Positions 34,726 to 47,205 of a stretch of DNA of 64,000 bases are shown here, piece after piece; the first letter of the stretch is position 1, and each line of letters starts with the position of its first letter. The DNA comes from Cadophora sp. MPI-SDFR-AT-0126 (lineage: Eukaryota > Ascomycota > Leotiomycetes > Helotiales > Ploettnerulaceae). The notes under the pieces were generated by a model. That model had not been told where the DNA came from. It did no database searches and saw nothing but the letters and a program-made list of their open reading frames with translations. A program made the position numbers and the translations under genes. Where the stretch lies: contig JAGMVK010000010.1 in NCBI GenBank assembly GCA_020747065.1, positions 1,364,001 through 1,428,000 on the forward strand, in the 5' to 3' direction.

Positions 34726-36242
34726 ATGTTGATCAAAGGCGAAAAGTACGCTTGCGAAGCATGCGTGAGAGGTCATCGTGTCAGCAATTGCCAGCACTCG
34801 GATCGGCCATTGCAGCATATCAACAAGAAGGTAAATGGTGCCTTCGCACTTTAAAGAACACCACTGACCGGTTGCACTATAGGGCCGTCCAGTCTCGCAG
34901 TGTACCCATTGTCGAACACTTCGCAAGTCTCGCTCTGCGCATGTTCGATGCGAGTGCGGTGAGAAGGCACACTCTAAGGGCGGCTGCAGCCATGATACCG
35001 ATTCTCAGGGTGAGCACTCTCGAGATATTTGAGGCACATGGACAGCACATTCTGATATCTTAAGTAGCAGACAGCTGCTGTTGTAGTCACACAGGCCGAT
35101 GCACTTGCGCTCTGAAGAAGGAACATTTGGATCCAGTCCCCGAATCCGATTCAGACGAGCCGTCCTTGTCTGTGGCGCCTAAAGAGGAGAAGCGCAGACC
35201 TCGGGCTCTAACGGCACAGTCTGACGGAGGACTGACCATATTTACCAATGGTCATCACAAGCCAGTTCACAAGCATAACAACATGGCCTCCAAATGCGGG
35301 TTACCATACGTCGTTCCAAGAGCGCACTCGATTCATGGCCCATCTCCCTCTGGTCTAGCTAATAGGTCTGTGGACAATCTGCCCCACACCAACACCATCG
35401 ATGCGTTACACAGCGACTCTCAGATTAAGGATTCGATGGTCAGTGCACAACAGGAACAGCGTATGGTGAAGTCTGAACACGGGTCACCCCTCGTAATTCC
35501 TCAATCAAATCTGGACCAGCTGAACGGCCAGCTTCCACCTTTGGACTTATCGACCATTCCGGGAGAGTTCAACTATTTAGATGGCTTTGCTACGGTTCCC
35601 GACCATGAGCAGCCCATGTTCTCTGCAGGTTTAAGCTCAGCATCCATCGATTGGTCTCATTATGATGGACTTGACTTCAACAATGATAACTTCGCAACAT
35701 CTTCATATAGCCAAGCCCCATCCTTCACTGGATTCGATTTCAGCAGCATTGATCAACCAGCTCTGACCACAACTTCAACCTCCGGCGAGATCTCCGAGGT
35801 TGAGGATTTTGTTCCCTTAAATGAGAGCAATGGAAGCCGGCCGACATTGCTCAATAATCAGTATGGTTCCGATTTTGACAATTCAGACTTTGGAGACATT
35901 GATGGCTACCGACTGAGCACCGCATCGTCTTACATCGGTATGCCTCAAGCGCAGATGTTGGCCAGCAACAACTTCGATTCTCTTGACTTGGACTCGTTTC
36001 TCAAGGGCGTTCAGACGTCTGGACCGTACATTGGCGGCAACCACAGTCTTCCGGCCACCAACTACCTGGAAGATGGCAAGTCTGGACACAACACTGCCCC
36101 TTTCAACGATGCCACAAACTTTCAGCTCTTGCCTACCGAAGATGAGAACGACGCATTTTGGATGCAATCGTTTGTTCCAGCTCAAATCCCGGGTAACCAG
36201 ACCCACAGCGATATTCCCGAAAACAACAACTGGGCTCAATAA
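34726..36242 (+). CDS. Copper-fist transcription factor (GRISEA/Cuf1/Mac1-like), 468 aa
   Basis: Copper-responsive DNA-binding regulator. Exons are 34726-34830, 34883-35009 and 35068-36242. The N-terminal copper fist is complete: MLIKGEKYACEACVRGH, zinc ligands Cys10, Cys13, Cys22 and His24, then the minor-groove-binding GRP (36-38), QCTHCRTLRKSRSAH and CECGEK. Exon 3 opens with a second Cys cluster at 81-91 (CCCSHTGRCTCALKKEHLDP), the expected copper-binding part of the domain. The remaining 370 residues are Ser/Asp/Asn-rich with hydrophobic patches (FNNDNF, FDFSSID, LDLDSFLKG), as in an acidic activation domain. Splice choices are fixed by the joined Cys cluster (DSQ-ADSCCC). Target genes in this class are copper transporters and reductases; none lies in this window. 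Confidence 0.95.
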
Positions 36243-38508
36243 CACTCGGGGAAAGGCAGCAGGCCTTCGACTGATTATCTTTTTGGATGTATCCGCCGAC
36301 GACTAGATGACTTATTTCTTTCTGCACTGCATGACAGGGTTTGATGATGTAGTACAGAATTTTGAATGTCTATAGATTTCAATGTCACATATTACAATAT
36401 ACGCACATATCTACCACCTCACTTTCCGTACCTGTACCCCAATTCACCTCGTTGCGTCGCATGTCATATTTACACAACCTGTCATATCATGATCCACGCG
36501 GTCAACTACTGACCAGCATGTTCTGCGGCAAGGCCAAAGGTTTGGAGCATTTCATCGTTGTTTTCATGCCCTGCAGAACCCGAATGCCCAATGATCTTGA
36601 GGACAGCATCAGAAGGACTTGAAACGCATCACCTTTATCCCACGAATACCCCGCATCAAACTATTGAAAGACCCTGATGTTTGAAATTACAAGGGAGCAT
36701 CGGTCATCGGTCCGTCTGATTAGGCGAACTTCTCCCTCTTTGACTGCCGGTTGCTCACTTGTTTATGGAACGATATGCCGAAGCTTCATCTATATATGGG
36801 CTACTTTGCTTCATTATCATATGACATGCAGCAACCGTTTACAAAACCTAGAACGATTAATAGGAACCCTAGCAATACCGATTTGAAAGAATGAGTGATG
36901 CTTCGTTGATACCAATTATCGTCAATTGAACTAAGTGACAATTCCAATAAGTGAAATCGTGGAACCCCGCCATTGCGTGCATGGGATTCTTGACCAGGCA
37001 AGATATGCTTGGAAGAGCTTGATTGATGGATATGAGGAAGTACTTACCAGGTGCAGTAGTGGACCCTAGCCTGGCATGCGTGTTGTGGCCGGCACTGTAA
37101 TAACGTACCTCCGATGCCAGTCATCCAGTTGCGTATCGTGCCAAGCCTCCGCGCCGTGATTTTGATATTGAGGAAATATATTTCCCCACCGGAAACTCAA
37201 CAGTCGGGCCCTACCAGTACATTTTGTGTCGCATGATGCCACCCAGCTACTGCATCTGAGCGGAATATCCAGGGCTTCATCCGCTCAAACAGGCTGCTTT
37301 GTGCGGCAGAAACGGTAACTGAACTAACTGGGCAGCAGGAGAGACAATGGTTGAGTACGATAGGCGGACGGTTTAGGCTCATCCTCAACCACTGCAGACC
37401 GCGGGTGAGCCAACTCCGGCCGCTATTGGGACGTAGTGTAGAAGTATGTACTGCAGTGTGTGTGTGGTGGGGATGCTTGCTGGCGGCGGTGATGTGCTCG
37501 TCTCCAGAGGTGTGAGGGTGAGGTGACAGTGCTCTGGGCAAGAATTGTTGTGCCCAATAAAGGAGACTCGAGCCCCAGTCCGACTGCAAGGAACGTCGAA
37601 GTGACCCTTGTGTTCCGATGCTGGTGCTGGCTTGTGGGCCATAAAACACGCAGAAATCCTCCGAAGTTTCAAGGCTCAAAGCCTCCCGTGATCCCATCCC
37701 CTGTCATTATTCCGACTACACCTGCTGTGTCTCTCTCTCTCTGTGTGTGTCTATTTGCCTCCTTTGAGTTTCCTAACATTCATTCTCCCGGGAATTGGAC
37801 TCCAGTATAGGCACCGAAAGTGAATACTCAGACAAGTCCAGGTGCACGCCAGAAATATATTGCTTTATTATACTGGCTTGTTTCGATCTCGAATGGATGC
37901 ATCTTGGTGTGTTGTTGATACGGGGTGGGCTTCACGGACAATTCTGAAGGCCAGACGCGACAACAAAGGTCAGCCGAGGAAAGGGGACATAGTGACAAGT
38001 GATAGTGCAGGAACTAAACCCACTCGAGACTAGCGTCACTAGTAAAATATTATGCGCCTCTCTTTCTCTTGAGGGAAAGCTAGAGCTTTCCAATACGGGG
38101 ATGTCCAAACTTTCTTCCGGCCATCTGCCAATTCCACCTACTGTGTGTACCCTACCGACTTGCGACTCTCCTCACATCCCCATCCCCACGACTTCCCACT
38201 CAAAGCATCCGCTTCGAGCGCGCTGTGCCGCTTATCGGGGTCGCGTACTTTTGCTACTTCCGTCTGGCAAACAAGTAAGTTGATTGAGGCAGAATTCGTG
38301 GCGCGCATCCTGCTGCAGGTCGCGCCGAACACTGCTGGGCCGCTGGCTGTTGCTCTTGCTCTTCAACCGAGACCGCAATAAAGTACGGGACGGTACTTTC
38401 AATATCAACACTGACACTTTGCCAGAGCTGCAGGACCCCGCTCGCCCGTGTCCATGTCCATTCCCATGACGAATTACTAGCAGTTTGCCTTAATTCGACG
38501 CGCCGAAT
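36243..38508. other. Intergenic, long upstream region of the RGT1-like gene
   Basis: No gene is supported. It contains a TC run followed by a TG run (37730-37750) and the promoter of the RGT1-like regulator. Open frames here (such as 37197-37697 on minus) lack protein-like conservation features. Confidence 0.5.
37730..37750. repeat. Compound (TC)n(TG)n microsatellite
   Basis: About six TC units pass directly into about four TG units, in the upstream region of the RGT1-like gene. Confidence 0.85.
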
Positions 38509-41015
38509 ATGTCCTACCCCTCCCCCAACACCGTTGCTGCCGACCAAGGCGGCCCGTTCTACTCTGCGTCCTCGAGTCAACACCAACAGCAGCAGCATAC
38601 CGGCCTCCCAAACCCAGATGAACTAGAAATCGCAGCACACTTGTCGTCGCATGGTCTTGCGCCTGCCATGAGTTCTGGCCCAGGAGGAAACATGGCCGAT
38701 GGTCAGGATATTAGAAGTCAAGGGCAACCCATTATCAACCACCAGTATGAGCACGAGCAAGCTCATACACCCCAGGGACAAGTTAACCATGGCTCCATAG
38801 ACCAGATGGGAGGACAATATGGTACACCAGAAGGACCAATGGCAAGCAGGAAACGATCCAAGGTGTCAAGAGCTTGTGATGAATGTCGGCGCAAGAAGAT
38901 CAAATGCGACGCGTCAGGAGAGCCTGGGGATGAGCAATGTTCAAGCTGTAAGCGGGTCGGAACAACTTGTCAATTCAGCAGGGTGCCAATGAAGAGAGGA
39001 CCTAGTAAAGGGTAGGACCACCAAGACACAACATGCGCTCCTCACATCAAGCAGGACAGCTAACTGAAGAAACTAGATATATCAAGGAGCTGGCGGACCG
39101 GTTGAACACTCTAGAAGGAGCCATCCATGGACAAGCTGGTGAGATGGTACCACAATACATGGCACACCAAGAAAGCCCAACTCAGCATCGTCCATCTGAG
39201 GAATTCTCGCCGCCTCCCCAAGGAGACACTCCGAGGAAAAGAACTTATTCTGCAGTCTCTGGGGGTGATTTTGGTTCGCCATTTATGGCACAAAGACAAG
39301 TAGGTACTTGGGGTCAACAGCAACCGCAAGAACCTTTACGGAACATGGTGCACACGGGTATACCTTATGCTCCCTCTCAGACGGCTCCGACTGGACAAAT
39401 GTTCAGAGAACCCAATTACTCCCCCAACGGTCTTCAATCACAAGCTGTATGGAGGCAGCCGCCTCCTGAAGTGGCACGCCCCCAGAGCAATTCATACGAG
39501 AATATCTTACAAGATTCTAACTACAATGACCGGATATCGGAATCAAATGACGCTATTTTTGATGGGTATAATGATTTGGCTTTTTAGATTTGAAATTGTG
39601 CTAATTCGGGATAGATACTATGGAATCATACATCCTACTTATCCAATTCTTCCGACAACTAGAGCCAAGATGCTGGCGCGACTTGTAGGCTGTCCTGCGA
39701 CTTTACGAGAAGCTTTTTATGAAGCACTTCACGCTGCTGTCCGCTCTTACCCCTCTTCGAATGCGTATAACGCCGAATCGCCAAGCCCTCGAAAGGCATC
39801 TCAGCTCGTTGCTTTATTTGAGCTGGATTCTGTGGTAACTCAGTCATTTTCAGCAAAGGTTATTTACCTTCAAACAATGCTTCTACTAGCCACAGAGGCC
39901 GAGAAGTACCCCTCATCCACCGCTGGTCAAGATGGTCGATCTCGATCAGTTTGGCTTGGTGGTGCCGTGGGCGTAGCTTATTCGATGAAGCTGCATCTGC
40001 ACAAGCCATTTGATAAATTGACCGAGAATGATCCCGACACAGACGAGAAACTCGGCAGGAGGCTCTGGTGGAGTTTGGTGATAATGGACCGGTGGCATGC
40101 TTCAAGCACTGCTAGTCCATCCCTGATTCCTGATAGTAGCGTAGTTGTGTACCCGGAAGACCAAGCTCTGTTGGGAGACGATCTCTACCAATTAGCCCGT
40201 AAGTTCGTCCGTTGCTCGAGAGGAAGAAATTGCTAATATCTCGTTGCTTAGGCCTGTCAATCATCCTGGGACATTGCTCTGATGTCGCACTTGCTCCCAC
40301 GGATCTTCCTACGCTCAGCATCACTCGAGACGCAGTATACGGTACGCTTCTCCGAGGAGAGCTAGAGCGGTTTCGGGAATCACTTCCTGCATCAGTACTA
40401 CAATCGTCGAATGCGCCCCTCCTACACATGTGCTATTGGCATTTGCGAATACTGGTGGGGCTTACTCTTGTCACTTTGGAACCATCGGACCTAAAAGAGA
40501 GCGCATTGAACAGTCTTGCGCAGCTCGTCAACAATCCGGGCCTCATTTCACCATTGACCTACCATTGCACCACCCTGGTTGCGTTAGTCTTCTTAGACTT
40601 GACAGAATACGAGGTGACACGAGATGAGGCCGAGGAGGGATTGAGAACTCTCGTGGAGGCTCGAAAAGCACCTTCGACTTGGGATGCGGCTGTACGGGAA
40701 TTGATCTCCAACAGAAAACAAGCTGCCAGTAATACAGCACCACCACCAGCCAATCTTGGCACAACAGAAAGCAAGCATGCTTCTGTTGCGAGTCAAAGTC
40801 TGCAACGCCTAGCTGATCTGGCCACTGCGACCGAAGAAGGCAGGGATGTCACACTCAGCTCTGGCGGCAGCGAGGAGAGGAAGGAAGGTGAAGACAGAGG
40901 GAAGAGCAAATCGAGTCCAGGGGGAGCTCGTTTCGAGAGCTTTCACAAGCTTCGAGAGCTCGTCAGGAGTGGATATCTGAGCGTTTTCATCGCTGCAGGA
41001 GACGCGGGCCGGTAG
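38509..41015 (+). CDS. RGT1: Zn(II)2Cys6 regulator with fungal-specific domain, RGT1-like, 779 aa
   Basis: Binuclear zinc-cluster transcription factor resembling the glucose-transport regulator RGT1 of filamentous fungi. Exons are 38509-39011, 39077-39565, 39615-40198 and 40252-41015. The Zn2Cys6 cluster starts at Cys123 (CDECRRKKIKCDASGEPG, then EQCSSCKRVGTTCQF) and is followed by VPMKRGPSKGYIKELADRLN, a linker and short coiled coil typical of this subgroup. Residues before the cluster are Gln/Gly/Ser-rich. The middle-homology (fungal_trans) domain runs from YYGIIHPTYPILP through GRRLWWSLVIMDRWHA, TDLPTLSITRD and beyond. The tail is Ser/Lys/Gly-rich. Intron 2 is only 49 bp. Known RGT1 proteins repress hexose transporter genes when glucose is low; that role here is inferred by similarity. 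Convergent with the IBTK-like gene. Confidence 0.92.
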
Positions 41016-41580
41016 GCCTGGCGCGTCAGCCACGTGTGGCGCAGAGCAGACAGCTTTTTAGAATATGCATGCATGTTGGTTGAAAAGAGACGCGAGAGAA
41101 TCGTCTGGCTGGAAGAGACTTACAGCAACCATTTCCTACAATTATGTGTCATAGTATACCCGCTCGATGTGTTGTACGACATTGTGTTTACTTTCATTTG
41201 TTGGGATATACCAAAATCAAAAAAATGCGCATGGGACGGAGGCAGGGAGGCTGGGGCCTGGATGGATCGTGTTTCTGCTTACTGGGCGGTTGGTTGGCTG
41301 GCTAGGCGCTATTCCTGGATTGGGAAACATGCGAGCAAGCGAGCAACAGCATCGCATTGCCGACGGAGTTACTTTTGATGCTTTTGGGCTGGGATGTTTC
41401 TCATTTCGTCTCGTCTGGTCGGATCTGGTGGCATATGCGTCACCACGTCGTCATATCAGCAAGACAAGGCTCGAGGATGCAGCAGGGACGCAAGGCAAGG
41501 GCAAGGCGAGACAGGGAGCCTCGTCTCGTCTCGCCTAGCCTCGTCTGTTTCAGCTGTGCATGCTGCGCTGCTACTGCCTT

Positions 41581-41589
41581 GGGGGGGGG
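41581..41589. repeat. G9 homopolymer
   Basis: Nine consecutive G on the plus strand, a likely point of length error in sequencing. Confidence 0.9.
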
Positions 41590-41678
41590 TTGGAGCGCAA
41601 GAGACCTTGTAAGAATAGGACAGAGAAATGGAAGAATAAAAAAGAACAATCCAAGCTCTCAAAGGTCAAGACTGTTTC

Positions 41679-41712
41679 TAGGATCTGGGATCTGGGATCT
41701 AGGATCTAGGAT
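41679..41712. repeat. Degenerate tandem repeat of GGATCT
   Basis: About four imperfect copies of a 7-8-bp unit (GGATCTG then GGATCTA). A second short run, (GAGCT)n, lies near 41845-41863. Confidence 0.75.
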
Positions 41713-42306
41713 TTCGCGTTCGCATGCGTTGTGCTGCCTTCCTGCTGTCTTCGGCCCTCTCGAGCCGTCTGGCGCAGCTGTTGTTGACATCGGAGGGGAG
41801 GGTTCATCGCGCCTCAAAGTTGCTCGATCAATTGATTTCTCGTAGAGCTGAGCTGAGCTGAGCTTCCCGCCTGTTCCTCTTTCCTCACCTGCCAAGTGAA
41901 GTGAGAGTGTCCACCTCGTATACATTTCAAACCCGTCAAATGCAGATTGTACAGTCAGCAGAATGTGAAACAAGACACCAAGCCATCGGCCAGCCGACTT
42001 TCCCTTTCCTTCTCTTCCCTTTGCTTTAGTCCACTCCAGTTCTCTTCACTTCAGTTTCCGAGATACTGGATACGTTTCTCCGCCTTGGAGAAACACGCAC
42101 ACTCATACACACACATACACGATTCTCGATTTCGAATTTTGTTGTCGGATTTGATAAAAGATGCTCATTGTCTTGTGTTAAGTCATGTAACGCCAGCTCC
42201 CGTCATATGTGGAGCATTGCTGCTGCAAGCCTCTAACCAAAACGCCCTTCCGCCCATTCCAAAAGTAAAGTATATACACATAAATATGTACAAAGCCATA
42301 AAATCA

Positions 42307-45300
42307 CTACACTGCACCAGCCGTCCCCGGTGCCTTCTCCTGTCCCCGTCCCCTACCTCGCGCCTGAGTAGCATCTCCTCTCCCTCTTCCGCCTCGTCCC
42401 CTTGCACCACCCTTTCCACGCCCACCGCCACTTTTACTACCTTTACTAGCCTGAGCATTCTTCGTCCTCGCAGCTTCTTGCTCTTGCGCTCTCCTACTCT
42501 CCTGGTCCCACCACTCTTGAAAAGCTTGCTCTTCCTGAATTTCTTGCAGGCTTCGCTTAGCGACGGCTTCCTTGATGACTTCTTGCTCGCGCCTCTGCTG
42601 GCCGATGATATCGGACATAGAAAGCTGCAAGGAAGGCTCTGCTTTGCCTACTGGTGTAGTGTAAGACTTCGAGTGTGGCACGACGGGAGAAGATTTTGTG
42701 AATCGCGAGTCCAGGGTTGGGCGGGAAGAGCCAGCTGAGGAGCTCTGGCCTTTCTTAGTATTGCTATTATTCCCGCTCCGGCTCTGGCCTGCGAACCGTG
42801 TATCTGGGGATGCGGTTCGTCGTGGAGTAGAACCTCCGGAGGTTACGGGAGATGCTAGAGATTTACCAGTAGGAGCAGTTGAAGATTTTGGTTCGCTCAG
42901 AACATCTTTCAGTGAGGTCTTTTGCCCTAAGCCAGCTACCTGCCATGGAGAAGCGGGTTTGCCATCCTCCTTGTTGAGGGAAATCTGAGGCTTTTCCATA
43001 CTGTGCTGCATGATCTGTTGCTGTTTCTTGCGTTCCTTCTGAGACAGCTTCAATCGTGCTTGCTTGTTCGTCGCTTCATCCTCAGCCTTCTGAGCAGAAA
43101 TGCTCTGGGAGAGGGCGGACGTCCGGCTTGATGAGGCTTGAGCCATGATTTCCTTCATGTCAAGTTTCGAAGATGGAAGTGCAGGAGACGACCATGTTTT
43201 CGTAACATATGAATCCTCGCTCGTTGTCCGGATGCCTAGTCCGGCTGGAGTCGACGATCTTTCGTCAACATCTGGAACTGATCGAGGTTCTGCCCATGAA
43301 ATTTTACGGATCACAGAGTCAGTATTGGAATCAATTGTCGGCTTCAAAGCGCTTTTCGGTGTTGGCGGGCTCCCGCTTGCTAGTACCTCCTCATCATCCA
43401 TATCGAACATCAAGTCCACTGTAGAATCCTTTGGTCGGATGCTTGGGCTGAATGGAGCATTTCTAGGGGTTTTCGACTTTCGGCGTAGCTTTTCTTGGCT
43501 TGGCGATCCTGGTCCAACATCATCGAGGCTGCCAAACTTCCCTCTATATGAGGACGACAGCTTGTGGTCATCATCTTTGAGGTTCACGCGGAAGGTCATC
43601 TCCTTGAGCCGCCTCTGTTTTTCTTCATCAATATCCCCAGCAAGGCTAGGATGTCGTTCGTGGAGTAGTAGTTCGGCTCGACCACTCTTGGCGAAGGGAA
43701 GACAATTCAACTGATTAGCTCTGACAACTTCATCTAATTCGAGCAGTAGATCGCTATCAAGGTCGTTGAGAAGATGATTCTCCAGCATCGACTCTAGTTG
43801 TAGGCAAAGATATTCCAGGGCGTTATCTTTGAAAGCAGTGACAGCACAGGGTCCAACAGCGTTGAGTAGATTGCAGACATTGCGAGTGTTTACTGAAATA
43901 CATTAGCCTCAGATCTTTTTCCCTTCTTTTATACTTGTACTCACCGAAACGACCCATGACCTGTTGGCAAATTTGGGACAATCGGTCGAGCATGAGCTCG
44001 TCACTCACAGCCAAAACGTCCATTACGAGCTCTGAAAACTCATCGATATCGGTAGAGACGATGTCATCGAAGAGCTCAGTTCCGACATCAGAGTAAAGGT
44101 AACGGAGAACAAGATCGAAAGCTTCAGGCTGGACATGCCTCAAGTCGATTCGAACGGCATCAGTGTTGTTTTGTCGTCTCTCTGACAGCCACTGCCCACC
44201 AGCGCGACCATTGAATAGGCCGTCAAAGAAAGGGCACCGTCGACACAATAGCGTGCTGTGAACGGCAACCTCAGAGCCATCAAGCTCGATGACCGCATCG
44301 CCGTCATCGAAAAACGTTGGATCGCGCAAAGCTAGTGCCATATCGATGTTCATTTGTCTGTCAGGTTCAGACATTAAACGTACTGCAGCCTCGAGCTTCG
44401 ACATTTTCAAATGACTAGCGACTTTCATGACTTCAAGCCGCACTTGTCGATATCGATAAGCCATCTTGGGGCAATGGCGAGTGAAATGCCAAACATCGAT
44501 CACTGTATCAGTATAGAGGTATACGGCGAAGTTGATGAGAGAGATAAAGTCGATCCCTTGGAACACAAGTTCCGGTCTCGCGACTCCTATAACATCTAAT
44601 GGGTGGCCAGGAGTGGTGGAGTTATTGCGTATCACAAGAACATCAGGTATTGATGCCGATCCAGTCCGCCGGAATTCATTCACCAGTCTCCTGAGAATTG
44701 GACTTCGGGACAAAATGAACCCATGGACCGGAATCCGGACCTCAGATATCGAAGTCGCGAGGTTGAAATTATAGACATCATCCAGATCTTGACCTAGGAA
44801 GTGGCGAGAAACGTCGCCTTCGAGATCCGGCGAGGTGAGAACAGCTCGTTTTATAGGCTCAAATAAGTCCTTTGGCAGAGCAGGTGACCAAAATCGAGGC
44901 GTGTCTGTGTCCTCCGCATCCTGAGGTGCCTCGGAAGCCACCAGATCTCGGATACTAAGTAAAGGGGCCACATCAGACCACAAACTTTGCTCGTCTACCC
45001 CTATCTGAGTTCTCGTCACGTCACAGTCCTTTCTGATAGCCGCGTAAACACCGAAAGTTGTGCTTCGAACTGATGCCACCTTTGTGAGTCCTGGTATTCG
45101 CTGAAATTTGAAGTCTTTGCGGTTGAAATTTTTGGTTCCGGGGAACGCATCTTTGATGTTGGCTCGCTTGACCCGACGCCAGACAGCACCAGCCTGCGTA
45201 CACACAATCACTGATCCATTTTCAGTGATCCCCACTGACTTGATCCCATCCCAGTGCCCTTTTCGTAAAGACCAAACTCGTTCCGGTATGGAAAGCGAAT

Positions 45301-47205
45301 CCTTGATCTTTGCTGGGTTGGTCGTACTTGTAGCAGCATTCGTGGGAATACTTCGGACGGCGACAGTAAATAGATCGCCGCGACTCGATACAGCTCCTGA
45401 AGCGAAGCGTCAGTTACGGACTTTGTGCCGTTTCAGAGATTCTCCTCAGCGCCGGAGGGGAAATCACATATGTTTATCTGTAGGATTCCCACACGAAAAG
45501 AGGACTAAAAAGGGGTGACTGCTCAAAGAACTCATGACTTACCGATTGTATCCCCGCCAGCGGTGATGTGCGAAATGTGATTTGTCGTAGTCTCGTATCG
45601 GGTAGTCAGGGCATTTGTTTTGAGATGATAGTTCGTGAAGCCCTCATACAACGGGAACTTGACAATGTTGTATCCATAATTGGTGAAGACACAGACAGTA
45701 TGATTTGCCAACAAGACAATGGTAGCGGAGTTGATCGCTGACACCATCGTGATAGCTGCTTTGAATAGCGACGCTGCAACTTTGCGAGGAATCGGCTGCA
45801 TCTCGAGGCTCCGAGAATCCGAGTCCATCAATCCCAGCTGACCTTCATTCTTGCCCCATGTGAAAAGTGACGTGGATGTATGAGCCACGGAATGAAGAGC
45901 TGAAGCTGCAATTCCAACGATCGCTTCTCTTTTCAATGGTCCAAAGATCTGGCGAGGCGTTGGGCAGATCGGTTCTTCGTCTTTCAATGCTGGTCGGGGA
46001 AGCGTATATCCCAACTGGCCATGCGTGTTTGTTCCCCACGACATGAGAAACCCATCGGATGTGACAGCCAAAGAATGGTTTTGACCAAGAGCGATCTTGC
46101 AAACTTTCTTTCCGGCGAGGGCACCTTCTTCTATTGGGACATAAGAAAATCTAGTAGTTTCATCACCAGTTCCTAGTCTGCCACCTGGACCAAAGCCACA
46201 CATGTAGAGATTAGATTCAGGGTCAGTTGTTAGAATGGCGCTGTGAAGTTTCGATAATTCCATATCCTGTATGGTAATAGGACGATTGGTAATGAGAGTA
46301 GGAAGCTCTGAGACGGTTCTTGGGGGTGAGGATGGCTTATTGAAGGGTATATCTTTGGCCTCGAATGACTCCACATACTCCCGATAAAATCGAAACAAGA
46401 GATGGTCCGGTCTCTTCAAGACGATTTTTTCGGGATGCTGGCGGTCATCTTGGTCCTTGAAGCCTAGACCATGGTTCCGGCTGCTTCCCCAGGCAAAGAC
46501 TTCATCGCCATTGATTGAAAACGGAGAACTGTCCAACATTGATCCTGCAAGCACCGACTCCGCATCGTCCGATTCGTCATCTGAACCAGCTCCGTTGCCG
46601 TCCAGATTCAAAGAGCGTCGTGCGATCGTAGCATTGTAGACATCAAAGGGGCTGTTTCCTTCAAAATCCTTGACTTTGATGACAGAACTAGCTGCTCTCT
46701 GCAAAGCGCTCCCAACCTGGCTCCCTGGGTCCCGGCTATCCTTCTCAATGATAGCTCTCGCGAGAGTGATGTTTCCGAAGTACAAGGCTCTGTGCAATGC
46801 CGTCCAACCATTCTCCGTATCTTGTACGTACAAATCGATAGCAGGATGTTCGAGAAGTGCCAGTGCGAAGCTTGTCGCAAGCTCCGAGGTCGAGGAGGCA
46901 GCACGATGCAGGATAGTAAGTCCAGCATGGTCTCTGCTATTGACTTCCGTGCGAGTAAGACTTGTATTCAGTCCCTTTGCGCCACCTGCGCTCTGCTGTC
47001 CAGATACCTTCCGGTTCTTCGTCACAGTTCTCGGGGAAGTCGCGAATCCACCTGGGCTCCCAGTTATGCTCCCCCAGCTTTGCGCATTTCCCAGCCCTCC
47101 ATAGCCCTTTGGTGTGAATTGCGTATTTTGAATGCCATTTGAAAGGAGGTGCCGAAATTTATCGACATCCTCATTATGGTAAAATTTCCAGAGAAGGTGG
47201 CTCAT
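42307..47205 (-). CDS. ANK-RCC1-BTB-BTB protein (IBTK / S. pombe Btb3-like), 1566 aa
   Basis: Probable cullin-3 substrate adaptor related to animal inhibitor of Bruton tyrosine kinase. Exons (minus) are 45543-47205, 43945-45396 and 42307-43892 (4701 nt). Residues about 105-205 hold ankyrin repeats (DHAGLTILHRAA, NGWTALHRALYFGN). Residues about 245-560 hold RCC1 blades (VFAWGSSRNHGLG, LYMCGFGPGGRLGTGD, LMSWGTNTHGQLG, LFTWGKNEGQLG). Two BTB domains follow at about 765-890 (EVRIPVHGFILSRSP) and about 910-1050 (AVIELDGSEVAVHSTLL, RYLYSDVG). The last 500 residues are disordered and basic, with a coiled segment (QRREQEVIKEAVAKRSLQEI) and an RG-rich terminus (GRGKGGARGRGGRGRG). The start MSHLLWKFYHN is preferred over upstream non-ATG codons. 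Kinase-inhibitor function should not be assumed for fungi. Confidence 0.94.

Larger units (their letters stand above)
41016..42306. other. Intergenic between convergent genes, repeat-rich
   Basis: This is shared 3' sequence with several short tandem runs. No gene is supported. Confidence 0.55.

Noticed and set aside
37197..37697. 166-codon minus-strand frame upstream of the RGT1-like gene
   Set aside because: Composition is like translated promoter sequence, with no domain or plausible splice continuation.
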